From DASSUW01 sp963811895 (GTDB taxonomy: Bacteria > Actinomycetota > Thermoleophilia > Solirubrobacterales > Solirubrobacteraceae), in contig CAWETE010000008.1 of the NCBI GenBank assembly GCA_963811895.1, positions 248,001 to 312,000 on the forward strand: a stretch of DNA of 64,000 nt, read 5' to 3'. The position numbers and the translations under genes are program-made. The stretch's first letter is position 1. Every line of letters starts with the position of its first letter. Under the pieces are notes generated by a model. The model searched no databases. It was not told the DNA's origin and saw nothing but the letters and a program-made list of their open reading frames with translations. This document shows, piece after piece, positions 41,872 through 52,068 of this stretch.

Positions 41872-42872
41872 GGTTCGAGCACGTCCAGCCTGGGTTCCGC
41901 ATCGTGTTCGGGGCCGGGAGCTTCGAGCGGCTCGCGGACGAGCTCGAGCCGCGCCGCTGGCTGGTCGTCCACGGCGGGTCGCAGGCCGCCGCCGCCGGGC
42001 GCCTGGCCGCCGACCTCGGCGCGGACACGTTCGGCGAGGTCCGGCGCCACGTGCCGGCCGAGCTGGCCGAGCGGGCGCGGGCGCGCTTCGCCGAGCTCGG
42101 CGCCGACGGCCTGATCGCCATCGGCGGCGGGTCGGCGATCGGGCTCGCCAAGGCGATCGCCCTCACCACGCACGCGCCGATCGTGGCCGTGCCGACCACC
42201 TATGCCGGCTCGGAGATGACCAACGTCTACGGCCTCACCGCCGAGGGCCGCAAGCGCACGGGCCGCGACGAGGCGGTCCGGCCGCGCACCGTGGTCTACG
42301 ACCCCGACCTGGTTCGCGGGATGCCGCCCGAGGTCGCGGGTCCGAGCGCGATGAACGCGCTGGCGCACTGCGTCGACGCGCTGTGGGCGGAGGGAGCGAC
42401 GCCGATCAGCACGCTGCTGGCCGAGGGCGGGGCGCGGGCGCTGCGCGAGGGCCTCGACTCCGGCGACCACGAGCGCCTGCTGTACGGCGCCGCGCTCGCG
42501 GGCTGGACCTTCGGGGTCGTGGGCGGCGCGCTGCACCACCGGATCTGCCACCTGCTCGGCGGCGCCTTCGACCTCCCGCACGCCGAGACGCACTCGGCGG
42601 TGCTCAGCCACGTCGCGGCGCTGAACGCGCCCGCCGCGCCCGAGGCGTCCGCGCGGCTCGCCGCCGCGCTCGGCGCCGAGGACCTGGCCGGCGGCGTCTA
42701 CGACCTCGAGCGCCGGGTCGGCGCGCCGACCGGCCTGCGCGAGCTCGGGCTCGCGGAGGAGCGGCTCGACGAGGTGGCGGGGGAGGTGGCGGCCGCCGGC
42801 AACCCCGTGCCGCTCGACGAGCGAGCGGCACGGGAGCTGCTGAAGCGGGCCTGGGCCGGCGAGCGGCCCTAG
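41868..42872 (+). CDS. Maleylacetate reductase (iron-containing alcohol dehydrogenase family)
   Basis: The 334-residue protein resembles maleylacetate reductases, which reduce maleylacetate to 3-oxoadipate with NAD(P)H in hydroxyquinol and chlorocatechol pathways. Visible are the N-terminal FRIVFGAGSFERLADEL, the nucleotide loop LIAIGGGSAIGLAKAIAL and VAVPTTYAGSEMTNVYGLT. The metal-site region is ALAHCVDALWAEG, LHHRICHLLGGAFDLPHAET. No intradiol dioxygenase is adjacent, so the physiological substrate is not proven. Confidence 0.88.
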   Translation: MRFEHVQPGFRIVFGAGSFERLADELEPRRWLVVHGGSQAAAAGRLAADLGADTFGEVRRHVPAELAERARARFAELGADGLIAIGGGSAIGLAKAIALTTHAPIVAVPTTYAGSEMTNVYGLTAEGRKRTGRDEAVRPRTVVYDPDLVRGMPPEVAGPSAMNALAHCVDALWAEGATPISTLLAEGGARALREGLDSGDHERLLYGAALAGWTFGVVGGALHHRICHLLGGAFDLPHAETHSAVLSHVAALNAPAAPEASARLAAALGAEDLAGGVYDLERRVGAPTGLRELGLAEERLDEVAGEVAAAGNPVPLDERAARELLKRAWAGERP

Positions 42873-44471
42873 TGACCTGCGTCGGCCGGCGTCGCGGGCC
42901 GCGAGAGCCCGTGGATGTCGGCCTTGGCCATGCTGCGCGCGGCCGCGGTGGCGACCGGAGCGCTGCGGGCGGGCAGCGTCTTCGCCTGAGCCAGCGTCAC
43001 GAGCACGTGGGCGGCCGCATCGGCCATCTCCTCGTATCCGCGCTTGTTCAGGTTGAAGAAGTCGTCGCAGCCCTGGTGGTAACAGATGTCGAACGGGATG
43101 CCCGCGGTGCCGCCGTACAGGGCGACCTGCGCCGGCGTCTTGATCTCCTCGGCGCCCGTGAACAGGCCGCCGGCCGGGATCCCGGCCTCGATGAACGGCC
43201 CGTAGTCGGAGCGTCCGTCGAACGCCGTCGGCTCGTTCGCGAGCCCCTGGTCCTCGAAGTAGTCGAGGAAGATCTGCTCGATCTCGTCCGAGCCGGGAGG
43301 CGCCACCAGGTCGCCAGGCCCCGGCGGGAAGCTGCCCTGGTCGCCGTCATAGACGAGCCGCGCGAAGTTCGGCGAGGCGATCATGTCGAAGTTCAGCATC
43401 GCCGCGATCTTGCCCCGCTGGGTGTCGTCGAGGCTCGCCACGTAGGCCTCGGAGCCGAGCAGGCCGGACTCCTCGGCGCTGAACCAGATGAAGCGGACCT
43501 TGTTGCGCAGCTTCATCTTGTTGATGTGCTTGGCCATCTCGAGCAGCGCCGCCGAGCCGGACCCGTTGTCGTTGATGCCCGAGCCCGGGCCCACGCTGTC
43601 GAGGTGGGCGCCGACCACGATCACGTTGTTCGGGTCGCCGGTCTTGGTCTCCGCGATGACGTTCTGGGTCGGGTACGTGCCCGGCCGCCAGTCGATGCGG
43701 ACGCGGGCCGTGAGCCCGGTGCGGCCCTTCTGGACCCCGTTGGCCAGCGCTGCGGCCGTCTCGACGGTGACCGCCGCGGACGGCGTCGCGAGGCCGTCGA
43801 CGTTGAACCAGATCGGGAGCGTACGCCCGGGGAGCTCCGGGACGTTGCCCTCGTTGGAGATCAGCATCGCGCCGGCGCCGACCTGGTCGGCGAGCTGGAA
43901 CTTCTGCGCGAACGGGCACGTGCCGCGCTGGACGATCACGATCGCCCCGGCCGGCATGCCGTCGTAGTCCGCGACCTCACAGCCGCTCGTGTTGCCGTTC
44001 GCCGTGGGGCCGGCCGGGTAGCGGACGTCGGCCGCCCACACGGGGGCCGTGATGTCGGTCGATTCGCGTCATGTAATTCGAGCCGAAGTCGCCGCCGAAC
44101 GCGAACTGCGCCCCGCCGATGCCGGGATTGAAGCTCCGCCGCTTGCCGCGCGTCGTGATGTCCAGGATCGGCTGCTTCCAATCCGCCAGGATGTCGAGGT
44201 CGTAGTCGAACTCGTGCTGCGAGACCCTCAGGCCCGCGAGCGCAGAGTTGACGCCGACGTACAGCGACGACGCGTCATGCCCCTTCGTGCCCGCCAGCCG
44301 GTTGCCGTTGGCCAGCTCGCCGATCGTGTTCAGCGCGGCCTCGTGGACCAGCATGCCCTTGACGCCCACCGCGTCGCGGAGCTTCTTGGAGTCGCTGCTC
44401 CCACCGGTGCCGAACGCCGGAGCCGCGCACAGCAGCGCGACGACCGCCGCCAGCGGTAAGACCTTCCTCAT
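42869..44471 (-). pseudogene. Secreted M28 family aminopeptidase with PA domain, frameshifted
   Basis: From ATG 44471 (RBS GGAGGGGGAA), a signal peptide (LPLAAVVALLCAAPAFG) and the N-terminal domain run to NYMTRID. The frame breaks at about 44057; removing one base gives D-ITAPVWAADVRYPAGP. A PA domain (GAIVIVQRGTCPFAQKFQLA) and the M28 catalytic domain follow: VGAHLDSVGPGSGINDNGSG (Zn His/Asp), FSAEESGLLGSEAYV (Glu), MLNFDMIASPN, and YHQGCDDFFNLN (last His). It would release N-terminal amino acids outside the cell. Its stop shares bases with the convergent maleylacetate reductase stop. Confidence 0.85.
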
Positions 44472-44689
44472 TACTTCCCCCTCCACTTGTTGCTGTTGAG
44501 GGGAGATTGTCGGAATCGTGCGCGTTCAGTCAAGCCTCGACCGCATGGCGATTCGTGAAGACGCCGATTCCGACCGCCGGGCGATGGGAGGGGCGGCGGG
44601 TGGCTGACAACCTGTCGACAGCGAGTGGGAACGGCGGCGCGCACATCGCATCTCTCCTCCTGCGACTCGGCGCCGCCACCCGCTCGCTC

Positions 44690-45853
44690 TTAGCTCAGCT
44701 GATACGCCCCGTACGGCGCCAGCGAGGCGGCGACGAGGGCGAGCTGCGCCTCGATCGCCGCAGCCGACGCGGTATCGGTCGGCAGCCCGGCGGCGTGCGT
44801 GAAGTAGCCGCGCTCGAGCGTCTCCAGCGCGCCGCTCGCATGGCGCAGCTCCACGGTGGCCAGCGGCGAGCCCGAGCCCGGGCCGGCGACGGCCAGGAGA
44901 TCGTCGATGGCGGCGGCGGGCAGCGCACCGACGAGGCCGTCGTCGGCCAGGCGCGCGACGGGGTGCTCGGGCTCCATGTGCAGATGTCCGAGCGCGGACG
45001 GGGGGACGATGGTGAAGGTGTCGAGCTCGGGCCGCAGGTCGCGCAGCGGGCGGATGAGATCCGCGCCGTCGGCCTCGGCGCCCAGGTAGGCGGCCTCGAT
45101 CACGACGAACGAGCGCCCGCGCACCAGCTCGGCGACCTCGGGGCCGTCGCCGAACTGCATCAGCCGCCCGACGGAGGTGATCTCGCGCGGGGCCGTCTCG
45201 GTCCAGTCGCGCCACGCGTGCAGCACCTCGGCGGCGCGGTCGAAGGAGAAGAACAGCGCGCCGGCGTAGAGATCCTCGGCCGGGTGCAGCACGAGCTCGA
45301 GCTCGGTGATCACGCCCTCGAGCGGAAGCTCCTCGCTGCGCTCGAGCTCGCCCTCGGGGGTCACGTACTCGACGGCGGTCACGCCCGCAGCGGCGACGCC
45401 GTGGCGGCGGGCCAGCCAGCCCATGCCGTGACCGAGGACCGTGCCGACGATGCTCGCCTCACGGTCGAACCCGCCGGCGGGGGCGAGGCCGAGGAACGAC
45501 GCGCGGTCGGCGAGGTCCGCCCAGCGGGCGCCGGCCCTGATTCGGGCTGCGCGGGCGCGGGCGTCGATCTCGACGCCGGCCAGGCCGGCGGTCCGCAGCA
45601 GGAGGGCGTCGTCGAGCGGGCCGAGGCGCGAGGCGCCGCGACCACCGCACTGGGCGACGACGCGCAGGCCGCGCTCGCGCGCCTCGCGGACGGCGGCGAC
45701 GACGCCGTTCTCGTCGGTCGGGACGGCGACGGCGGCGGGGCGCTGGTCGACGGCGAGGTCGAACGCGCGCCGCGCGTGGTCCCAGCCCGGGTCCCCGGGC
45801 TCGAGGATCGCGAGGTTCGGGTCGATCGCGGTGCCCTCCGTGCAGGTGATCAT
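44690..45853 (-). CDS. FAD-binding oxidoreductase (berberine-bridge/PCMH type)
   Basis: The 387-residue protein has the PCMH FAD fold: VPTDENGVVAAVREARERGL, VVAQCGGRGASRLGPLDDAL, IRAGARWADLADRASFLGLA and SIVGTVLGHGMGWLARRHGV. The last motif normally contains the covalent-flavin or substrate-entry segment. The usual second covalent Cys of berberine-bridge enzymes is not seen, so flavin attachment is probably single or non-covalent. Substrate unknown, perhaps an alcohol or sugar-like molecule. Confidence 0.83.
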   Translation of the reverse strand: MITCTEGTAIDPNLAILEPGDPGWDHARRAFDLAVDQRPAAVAVPTDENGVVAAVREARERGLRVVAQCGGRGASRLGPLDDALLLRTAGLAGVEIDARARAARIRAGARWADLADRASFLGLAPAGGFDREASIVGTVLGHGMGWLARRHGVAAAGVTAVEYVTPEGELERSEELPLEGVITELELVLHPAEDLYAGALFFSFDRAAEVLHAWRDWTETAPREITSVGRLMQFGDGPEVAELVRGRSFVVIEAAYLGAEADGADLIRPLRDLRPELDTFTIVPPSALGHLHMEPEHPVARLADDGLVGALPAAAIDDLLAVAGPGSGSPLATVELRHASGALETLERGYFTHAAGLPTDTASAAAIEAQLALVAASLAPYGAYQLS

Positions 45854-45931
45854 GGGCGGAGCATCTACCTGCGCGGTCCCCCGGTCATCGAGGGCACCCC
45901 CAAACGATGACCCCCATCTTCGCCCCCGGGA

Positions 45932-45965
45932 TTCCTAGGGGTGCGGGAAACCGAACCCCTAGGAA
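45932..45965. terminator. GAAA-capped hairpin at the dioxygenase 3' end
   Basis: TTCCTAGGGGT (45932-45942) pairs perfectly with ACCCCTAGGAA (45955-45965), extended inside by CGG-GAAA-CCG with one mismatch. It contains the dioxygenase stop (45959-45961). Its CCTAGGGGT core resembles the hairpin of the dispersed element copies B and C. It could end transcription before the FAD oxidase gene. Confidence 0.55.
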
Positions 45966-46886
45966 GGGCGGGTGGGACTCCAATCCCCCCGGGGGTCCGG
46001 GAGCGGCGTCAGCCGCTTCTCGATCTCGGCGCGCTGCGGCTCCAGCCGCGGCGGCAGGATCACCACCGAGCCGAGCTGGTCCAGCGGGACATCGACGGTG
46101 AAGCCCGGGTAGTCGTCGGCGATCTCGAACAGCACGCCGCTGGGCTCGCGGAAGTAGATCGAGTGGAAGTAGTGGCGGTCGATGATCCCGCTGTTGGCGA
46201 CGCCGACGAGCTGCAGCAGCTCGTACCAGCGCTTGTGCTCGACGACGTTGGTCCCCCACGCGACGTGGTGGACGGTGCCGGCGCTCTGGCGGCCGAGCAG
46301 CGCCGGCGCCCTGTCGTACTCGATCGTGCTGCCGCGCTTGTTCCCGCGCAGCTCCCACGCCGTCTCTCCGATGGGCCGCGCGCTCAGCACCTTCTCCAGC
46401 AGGGCGCCGCTGCGCTCGGGGTCTGCTGCAGTAGGCGCGCACGCCGTCGAAGCCCTGGAGCGCGTGCTCGGCCGGGATCTCCGGGTGCTCGGCGGTCAGA
46501 GGCTCGTCGACGCCCGGCCGGACGACCAGCTCATGGCGCAGCCCCTCGAAGTCGGCGAACCGCAGCGCATCCTCCGAACGCTGGGCATCCGAGCCGAGCC
46601 GCTTCTCCCAGAAGTCGAGCGCGCCGGGCCCGCCGACGCGCCAGACGATCGTGTGGACCATGCCGGCGCCCGCCCGGCCGGGCGTCGCGCGCGGGTACTC
46701 GAAGAAGGTCAGCTCGGAGCCCGGCCGTCCCTGCTCGTCGGCGTAGAACAGGTGGTAGACGCTCGGGTCGTCCTGGTTGACCGTCTTGGCGGCCAGGCGC
46801 AGACCGAGGACGCGCGTGTAGAAGTCGAGGTTCCGGAGCGCGTCCCCGGTGATAGCCGTGATGTGGTGGATGCCTTCGAGTCTCAG
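45959..46886 (-). pseudogene. Ring-cleaving dioxygenase (VOC family), frameshifted
   Basis: The two-domain glyoxalase/extradiol-type protein begins LRLEGIHHITAITGDALRNL, then FYTRVLGLRLAAKTVNQDDP (first VOC unit). The frame breaks at about 46430; removing one base gives ADPERSGALLEKVLSARPIG. The second unit follows (GTVHHVAWGTNVVEHKRWYE, then HSIYFREPSGVLFEIADDYP), with His and Glu metal ligands. It resembles MhqO/MhqA-type hydroquinone dioxygenases. There is no ATG/GTG/TTG before the conserved start; CTG 46886 overlaps the upstream stop as CTGA and is the best candidate. Confidence 0.83.
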
Positions 46887-48310
46887 CGGATCTGGAACAA
46901 CTGGGTCTGCGGGTTGGAGAACGGCAGCTTCCAGGCGCCCTTCGTGGCGCGGTCGCGCACCCTCAGGATGTCGACGCCGCGGCCGCCGTCGTTCGTGAAC
47001 ACGTAACCGTTGTACCAGTACGCCGACCATGTGTTGGCCCCGTGCGGGTCCAGGTGCCCGACCTCACGCGGCCTCGAGGCGTTCGTGAAGTCGACCATCG
47101 TGGTCCCGGCCGCGTAGGCCGAGGAGACCAGCACATCGCCGCGTGAGGTCGGCAGCGTGTTGAAGTTGTGCATCGTGCAGTTCGGGTCCTGCGCCTGTTC
47201 GGGCGTCAGCTTCTCCTGGATGCGCGGGACTTTCCACGAGCTGCGCGGCGTCACCACCTCCTCGCCGAGGCTGCGGATGCTCCTGACGTCGTAGAACCAC
47301 AGCGCGCCGCGCGTGGCCGGGTCGGCCGAGGTGCAGGCCGGACCTGTACCGCCGCCCGCCTCGTCGCCGAAGATCACGCGCCGGCCGTCGTAGGAGAACG
47401 TCGCCGAGTGGAAGAACTCGACGCTCGGGTTGAACACGCGGCCCACGGTGCGCGGGTGCTCGAGGTCGGAGATGTCCCAGATCTGGCCCTCGCCCATGCA
47501 GGCGCCGGCCGCGATCTCGAGCTCCATGAACACCGTGATGTCATGGCAGCCGTACCAGCCCACCCGGTACTCCTTCTGCGGGAAGCGCGGCTCGCTGACG
47601 ACGCTGGCCTTGCCCGGGTCGCGGAGCGGCACCTCGACGACGGAGATCTTGTTGTGCAGCGGCTGGCCGTTCGCGTCGAACCGCTTGCACTCGTTGCCGT
47701 AGCTCGACGGCGCGAGCTCGGACGCGGTGTACGAGGCGACGTAGAGCAGCACGCGGTGGTGGCGCGGGTCGGGGACCAGCGTGTGGGTGTGCGAGCCGCA
47801 GTCGGTCGGCACGCCGGCGATCAGCGCCGGCGAGCGCGGGTTGGAGACGTCGAAGATGCGGATGCCCTCGAAGCCGGGCGTCCCGGCCGGCTGGGCGGTC
47901 GAGTCACACGCCGGGCTGGTCCGCGGGGTCTCGACCGAGACGAACAGCAGGCCGCCCCAGACCGAGACGTCGTGCTGCGAGCCGGGGCAGGCGAAGTCGA
48001 CGAGCTGCTTCGGCTTGCGCGGGTTCCCCGCGTCGATGATCTGGAAGCCCTCGTAGTGACCGGCGTAGGCGAGCCGGCCCCAGAAGGCAAGGTCCGAGTT
48101 GCGGTACGTGCTGAGCGGCTTGGTCCGCTCGACGCTGCCGACCATCTCGAAGTTCCCGGTCTGGCTCGAGGTACTCGGCCAGTACCAGCCCGGATGGTCC
48201 TCGGTCAGCCAGCTCGAGCCGAGCTGGTTGTCGTGCGCCGCGGCCGGAGCCGCGATCGCGAGTACGACGAATGCGGCCGCCGCCAGCGGCCAGGTGCGCC
48301 CTGCGCGCAT
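46883..48310 (-). CDS. Secreted LVIVD repeat protein
   Basis: The protein of about 475 residues has a signal peptide (TWPLAAAAFVVLAIAAPAAA) and repeated LVIVD-type beta-propeller blades (GFQIIDAGNPRKPKQLVDFA, GIRIFDVSNPRSPALIAGVP, GQIWDISDLEHPRTVGRVFN). Several Cys residues and the conserved ends PHGANTWSAYWYNGYVFTND and GVDILRV are present. Two ATGs are possible (48319 and 48310); the GGGAGGAG site is better spaced for 48310. The function of LVIVD proteins is unknown; a surface adhesive or scaffold role is possible. A homologue is divergent at 48457. Confidence 0.83.
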   Translation of the reverse strand: MRAGRTWPLAAAAFVVLAIAAPAAAHDNQLGSSWLTEDHPGWYWPSTSSQTGNFEMVGSVERTKPLSTYRNSDLAFWGRLAYAGHYEGFQIIDAGNPRKPKQLVDFACPGSQHDVSVWGGLLFVSVETPRTSPACDSTAQPAGTPGFEGIRIFDVSNPRSPALIAGVPTDCGSHTHTLVPDPRHHRVLLYVASYTASELAPSSYGNECKRFDANGQPLHNKISVVEVPLRDPGKASVVSEPRFPQKEYRVGWYGCHDITVFMELEIAAGACMGEGQIWDISDLEHPRTVGRVFNPSVEFFHSATFSYDGRRVIFGDEAGGGTGPACTSADPATRGALWFYDVRSIRSLGEEVVTPRSSWKVPRIQEKLTPEQAQDPNCTMHNFNTLPTSRGDVLVSSAYAAGTTMVDFTNASRPREVGHLDPHGANTWSAYWYNGYVFTNDGGRGVDILRVRDRATKGAWKLPFSNPQTQLFQIR

Positions 48311-48456
48311 GTGACTCATCTCCTCCCGTAGACGAATCTGCCGCCGGTCAGCTTAGCCTGACCGCACTTGCAGGATCGTGCCCTCTTCCGAGACTTGCCC
48401 TCGCGGCCGTACGTATGGTCCGCCAGGGAAGGCTCCTAACAGGAGGGGAGGGCTAC

Positions 48457-49991
48457 ATGAGGTTTCGCTTGCGCTGTTACTCGCTCTCAGCGCAGGTCTT
48501 GCGCTGCCGGTCGCCGCGTCGGCACATCCGGTGCAGGTCGTCTCGATGGCGCAGACGCTCGGCAACGCCGCGGCGGCGTTGACGTCGCCGCCGAGCGACG
48601 GCGGCGCGAACTTCGCGACGTCGCGCAACATGAGGCTGCTCGGCTTCTCCGAGCGGCGGGTCGCGCCGAACGACTTCAACCGCTTCAACACCGACCTCGC
48701 CTTCTGGGGCGACACGGCGTACCAGGGCCAGTTCAACGGGTTCCGCATCCTCGACGTCGACAATCCGCGCCGGCCGAGAGAGATCCTCAACTACGAGCAG
48801 TGCGGATCCGGCGCCGGTGGCGGCCAGGGCGACGTGGTCGTCTGGGGCAACGTGCTCGTCCGCGCCTGGGACGCGAACGCGGGAACCACTCAGACCTGCG
48901 ACGGCCAGCCCGTCCCGCAGGGCTTCGAGGGCATGCACGTCTTCGACATCAGCGACACGCAGAACCCGGAGCTCGTCGCCAGCATCGACCTCGCTTGCGG
49001 TACGCACACGCTGACCGCCGTGCCGGATCTGGGCAACCGCCGGCTGCTGGTCTACGGCACCCCGTCGAGCTCCGCGTGCGAGGGCCTCGACATCGTCGAG
49101 GTGCCGCTGAGCCGGCCCGAGGAGTCCGAGTTCCTGCACTTCGAGTTCGCCGACAGGGCGCCCGGGGCGGCGACCAACTTCGCCTGCCACGACACCGGCG
49201 TGATCCTCGGCCGCGCGAACAAGGTCGCCTGCGCCGGCGGCGTCGGCTTCGCCGTCTGGAGCATCGGCGGCCGGGACGGCGGCTCGCGTGACAACCCGCG
49301 GTTCCTCTACAACCACGTGGTCCCGGAGATCGCCGCGGGCGCGCCGAACGTCGACAACCCGACGGGTCACTCGGCCGCCTTCTCGTATGACGGCGAGACG
49401 ATCATCTTCGGTCACGAGCCGGGCGGCGGCCTCCAGTCGCGCTGCAAGGCGACCGGCGAGCCGGTCACCTCGAACGGCGTCCCCGTGGGCGTGCAGAACG
49501 ACAACATGAAGTCGTTCTTCTTCTACGAGACCGACTCGGGCGAGCCGCAGGGCAAGTGGACGCACACGCGCCCGCAGACCGAGATCGAGAACTGCACCCT
49601 GCACAACTACGACATCGTGCCCACCAAGCACGACGACATCCTGGTGCACGGCTCCTACCAGTCGGGCATCGGCGTGCTGGACTTCAGCAACCGGGCCAAC
49701 GCGCGCGAGATCGCGTACGCCGACCCGGCGCCGCTGCCGCTGACCGCCACCGGCGGCACCCAGGACGGCGGCGACTGGTCGTCGTACTTCTACAACGGGG
49801 TCATCTACCAGGCCGACATCACGCGTGGCCTGTACACGTGGGACCTCGACGACCGCGACACCGAGCGCGCCATGAAGCTGCGGCACCTGAACCCGCAGAC
49901 GCAGGAGTTCACGATCGGGGCCAGGAAGGACCACGATCGCTGGAACGACAGCGACAAGTGGCACGACGACCGCTGGGACGATCGCGACTGA
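48457..49991 (+). CDS. Secreted LVIVD repeat protein (paralogue), start disturbed
   Basis: The protein is homologous to its divergent neighbour: TDLAFWGDTAYQGQFNGFRI with LDVDNPRRPREILNYEQCG, then GMHVFDISDTQNPELVASID. A signal peptide (VSLALLLALSAGLALPVAAS) is read in a frame with no ordinary start nearby except a distant GTG 48378. ATG 48457 has the ideal AGGAGGGGAGGG upstream but is one base out of frame, which implies a lost base just after it. The C-terminal tail KDHDRWNDSDKWHDDRWD is His/Asp/Trp-rich and could bind metal. A terminator follows at 50010. Confidence 0.8.
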
Positions 49992-50009
49992 TCGTCTGAC
50001 GCGTTGAGG

Positions 50010-50040
50010 ACGGGCGCCCGCAAGTTCGGGCGCCCGTTCT
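50010..50040 (+). terminator. Rho-independent terminator after the LVIVD gene
   Basis: ACGGGCGCCCG (50010-50020) pairs with CGGGCGCCCGT (50027-50037), an 11-base-pair stem with a six-base loop followed by TCT. It lies 18 bases after the stop and 13 bases before the protease start. Confidence 0.8.
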
Positions 50041-50053
50041 CGTTGTAGGTGGC

Positions 50054-50844
50054 ATGAGCCGACTTCTCGCCGTCGCGGCCGTGCTCGCCGCCAGCCTCGT
50101 CATCGCCAGTCCTTCGAGCGCCGTCGTCGGCGGCCGTGACGCCGCGCCGGGCGCTTATCCGGCCGTCGCCGAGATCCGCTTCGGCTCGTCGTTCCTGTGC
50201 ACCGGCACGCTGATCGCCCCCAACTGGGTGCTGACGGCCGGGCACTGCGGCTCGATCACCGGCGCCGCAGTCGGCTCTCCGGCCGCCTGGCCGCCGCAGC
50301 TGATCGACGTGCGCATCGGCTCCGTCACCCCGGGCGCGGGCGAGCGCGTCCCGGTCCGGCGCGTGGTCGTCAACCCGAACTACCTCGCCAACGTGGGCTA
50401 CGACATCGCGCTGCTCGAGCTCTCGACGCCGTCGACCAAGACGCCCGCGCGCGTCGTGGGCGCCGCCGGCGCCTCGCTGTGGGCGCCGGCCACGCTGGAG
50501 TCGATCGTCGGCTTCGGGACGACCTCCGAGGGCGGCGACACGGCCGACACCCTGCAGGAGGCGCAGGTCCCGATCACCACCGACGCGTACTGCTCAAACG
50601 CCTACGACGACTTCGACGCGACCTCGATGGTCTGCGCCGGCTTCCCCGAGGGCGGGGTCGACACCTGCCAGGGCGACTCCGGCGGCCCGATGTTCGGCCG
50701 CGACGCCGCGGGCGTGCTCAAGGTCGTCGGCGCGACGAGCTTCGGTGAGGGCTGCGCGCGTCCCGGCAAGCCGGGCGTCTACGCCCGTGTCGGCGACACG
50801 GTCCTCCGCGAGTGGATCCGCTCGCAGGCGCCGAACGGCGTCGA

Positions 50845-50848
<4 letters not shown>
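50054..50848 (+). CDS. Secreted trypsin-like serine protease (S1 family)
   Basis: The 264-residue precursor has a signal peptide (LLAVAAVLAASLVIASPSSA) and a mature N-terminus close to VVGGRDAAPGAYP. The catalytic triad is His64 (LTAGHC), Asp117 (YDIALLEL) and Ser209 (CQGDSGGPM). Asp203, six residues before Ser209, is the trypsin specificity residue, so it should cut after Lys/Arg. Cys pairs match disulfides of bacterial trypsins. There is almost no pro-peptide between signal and mature enzyme. The stop overlaps that of the convergent helicase. Confidence 0.92.
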
Positions 50849-51940
<1,092 letters not shown>

Positions 51941-52068
51941 GAGGACTTCCTGCGGCAATGGGCCGCGAACGATTCGGGAGGCGACTGCTGACCCGAACCG
52001 CCACTGGCGGGACCCAAGCAAGCGAACTGCCTCGCGGCCGGCATCGGTGCCGACCACCGCGCTACATG

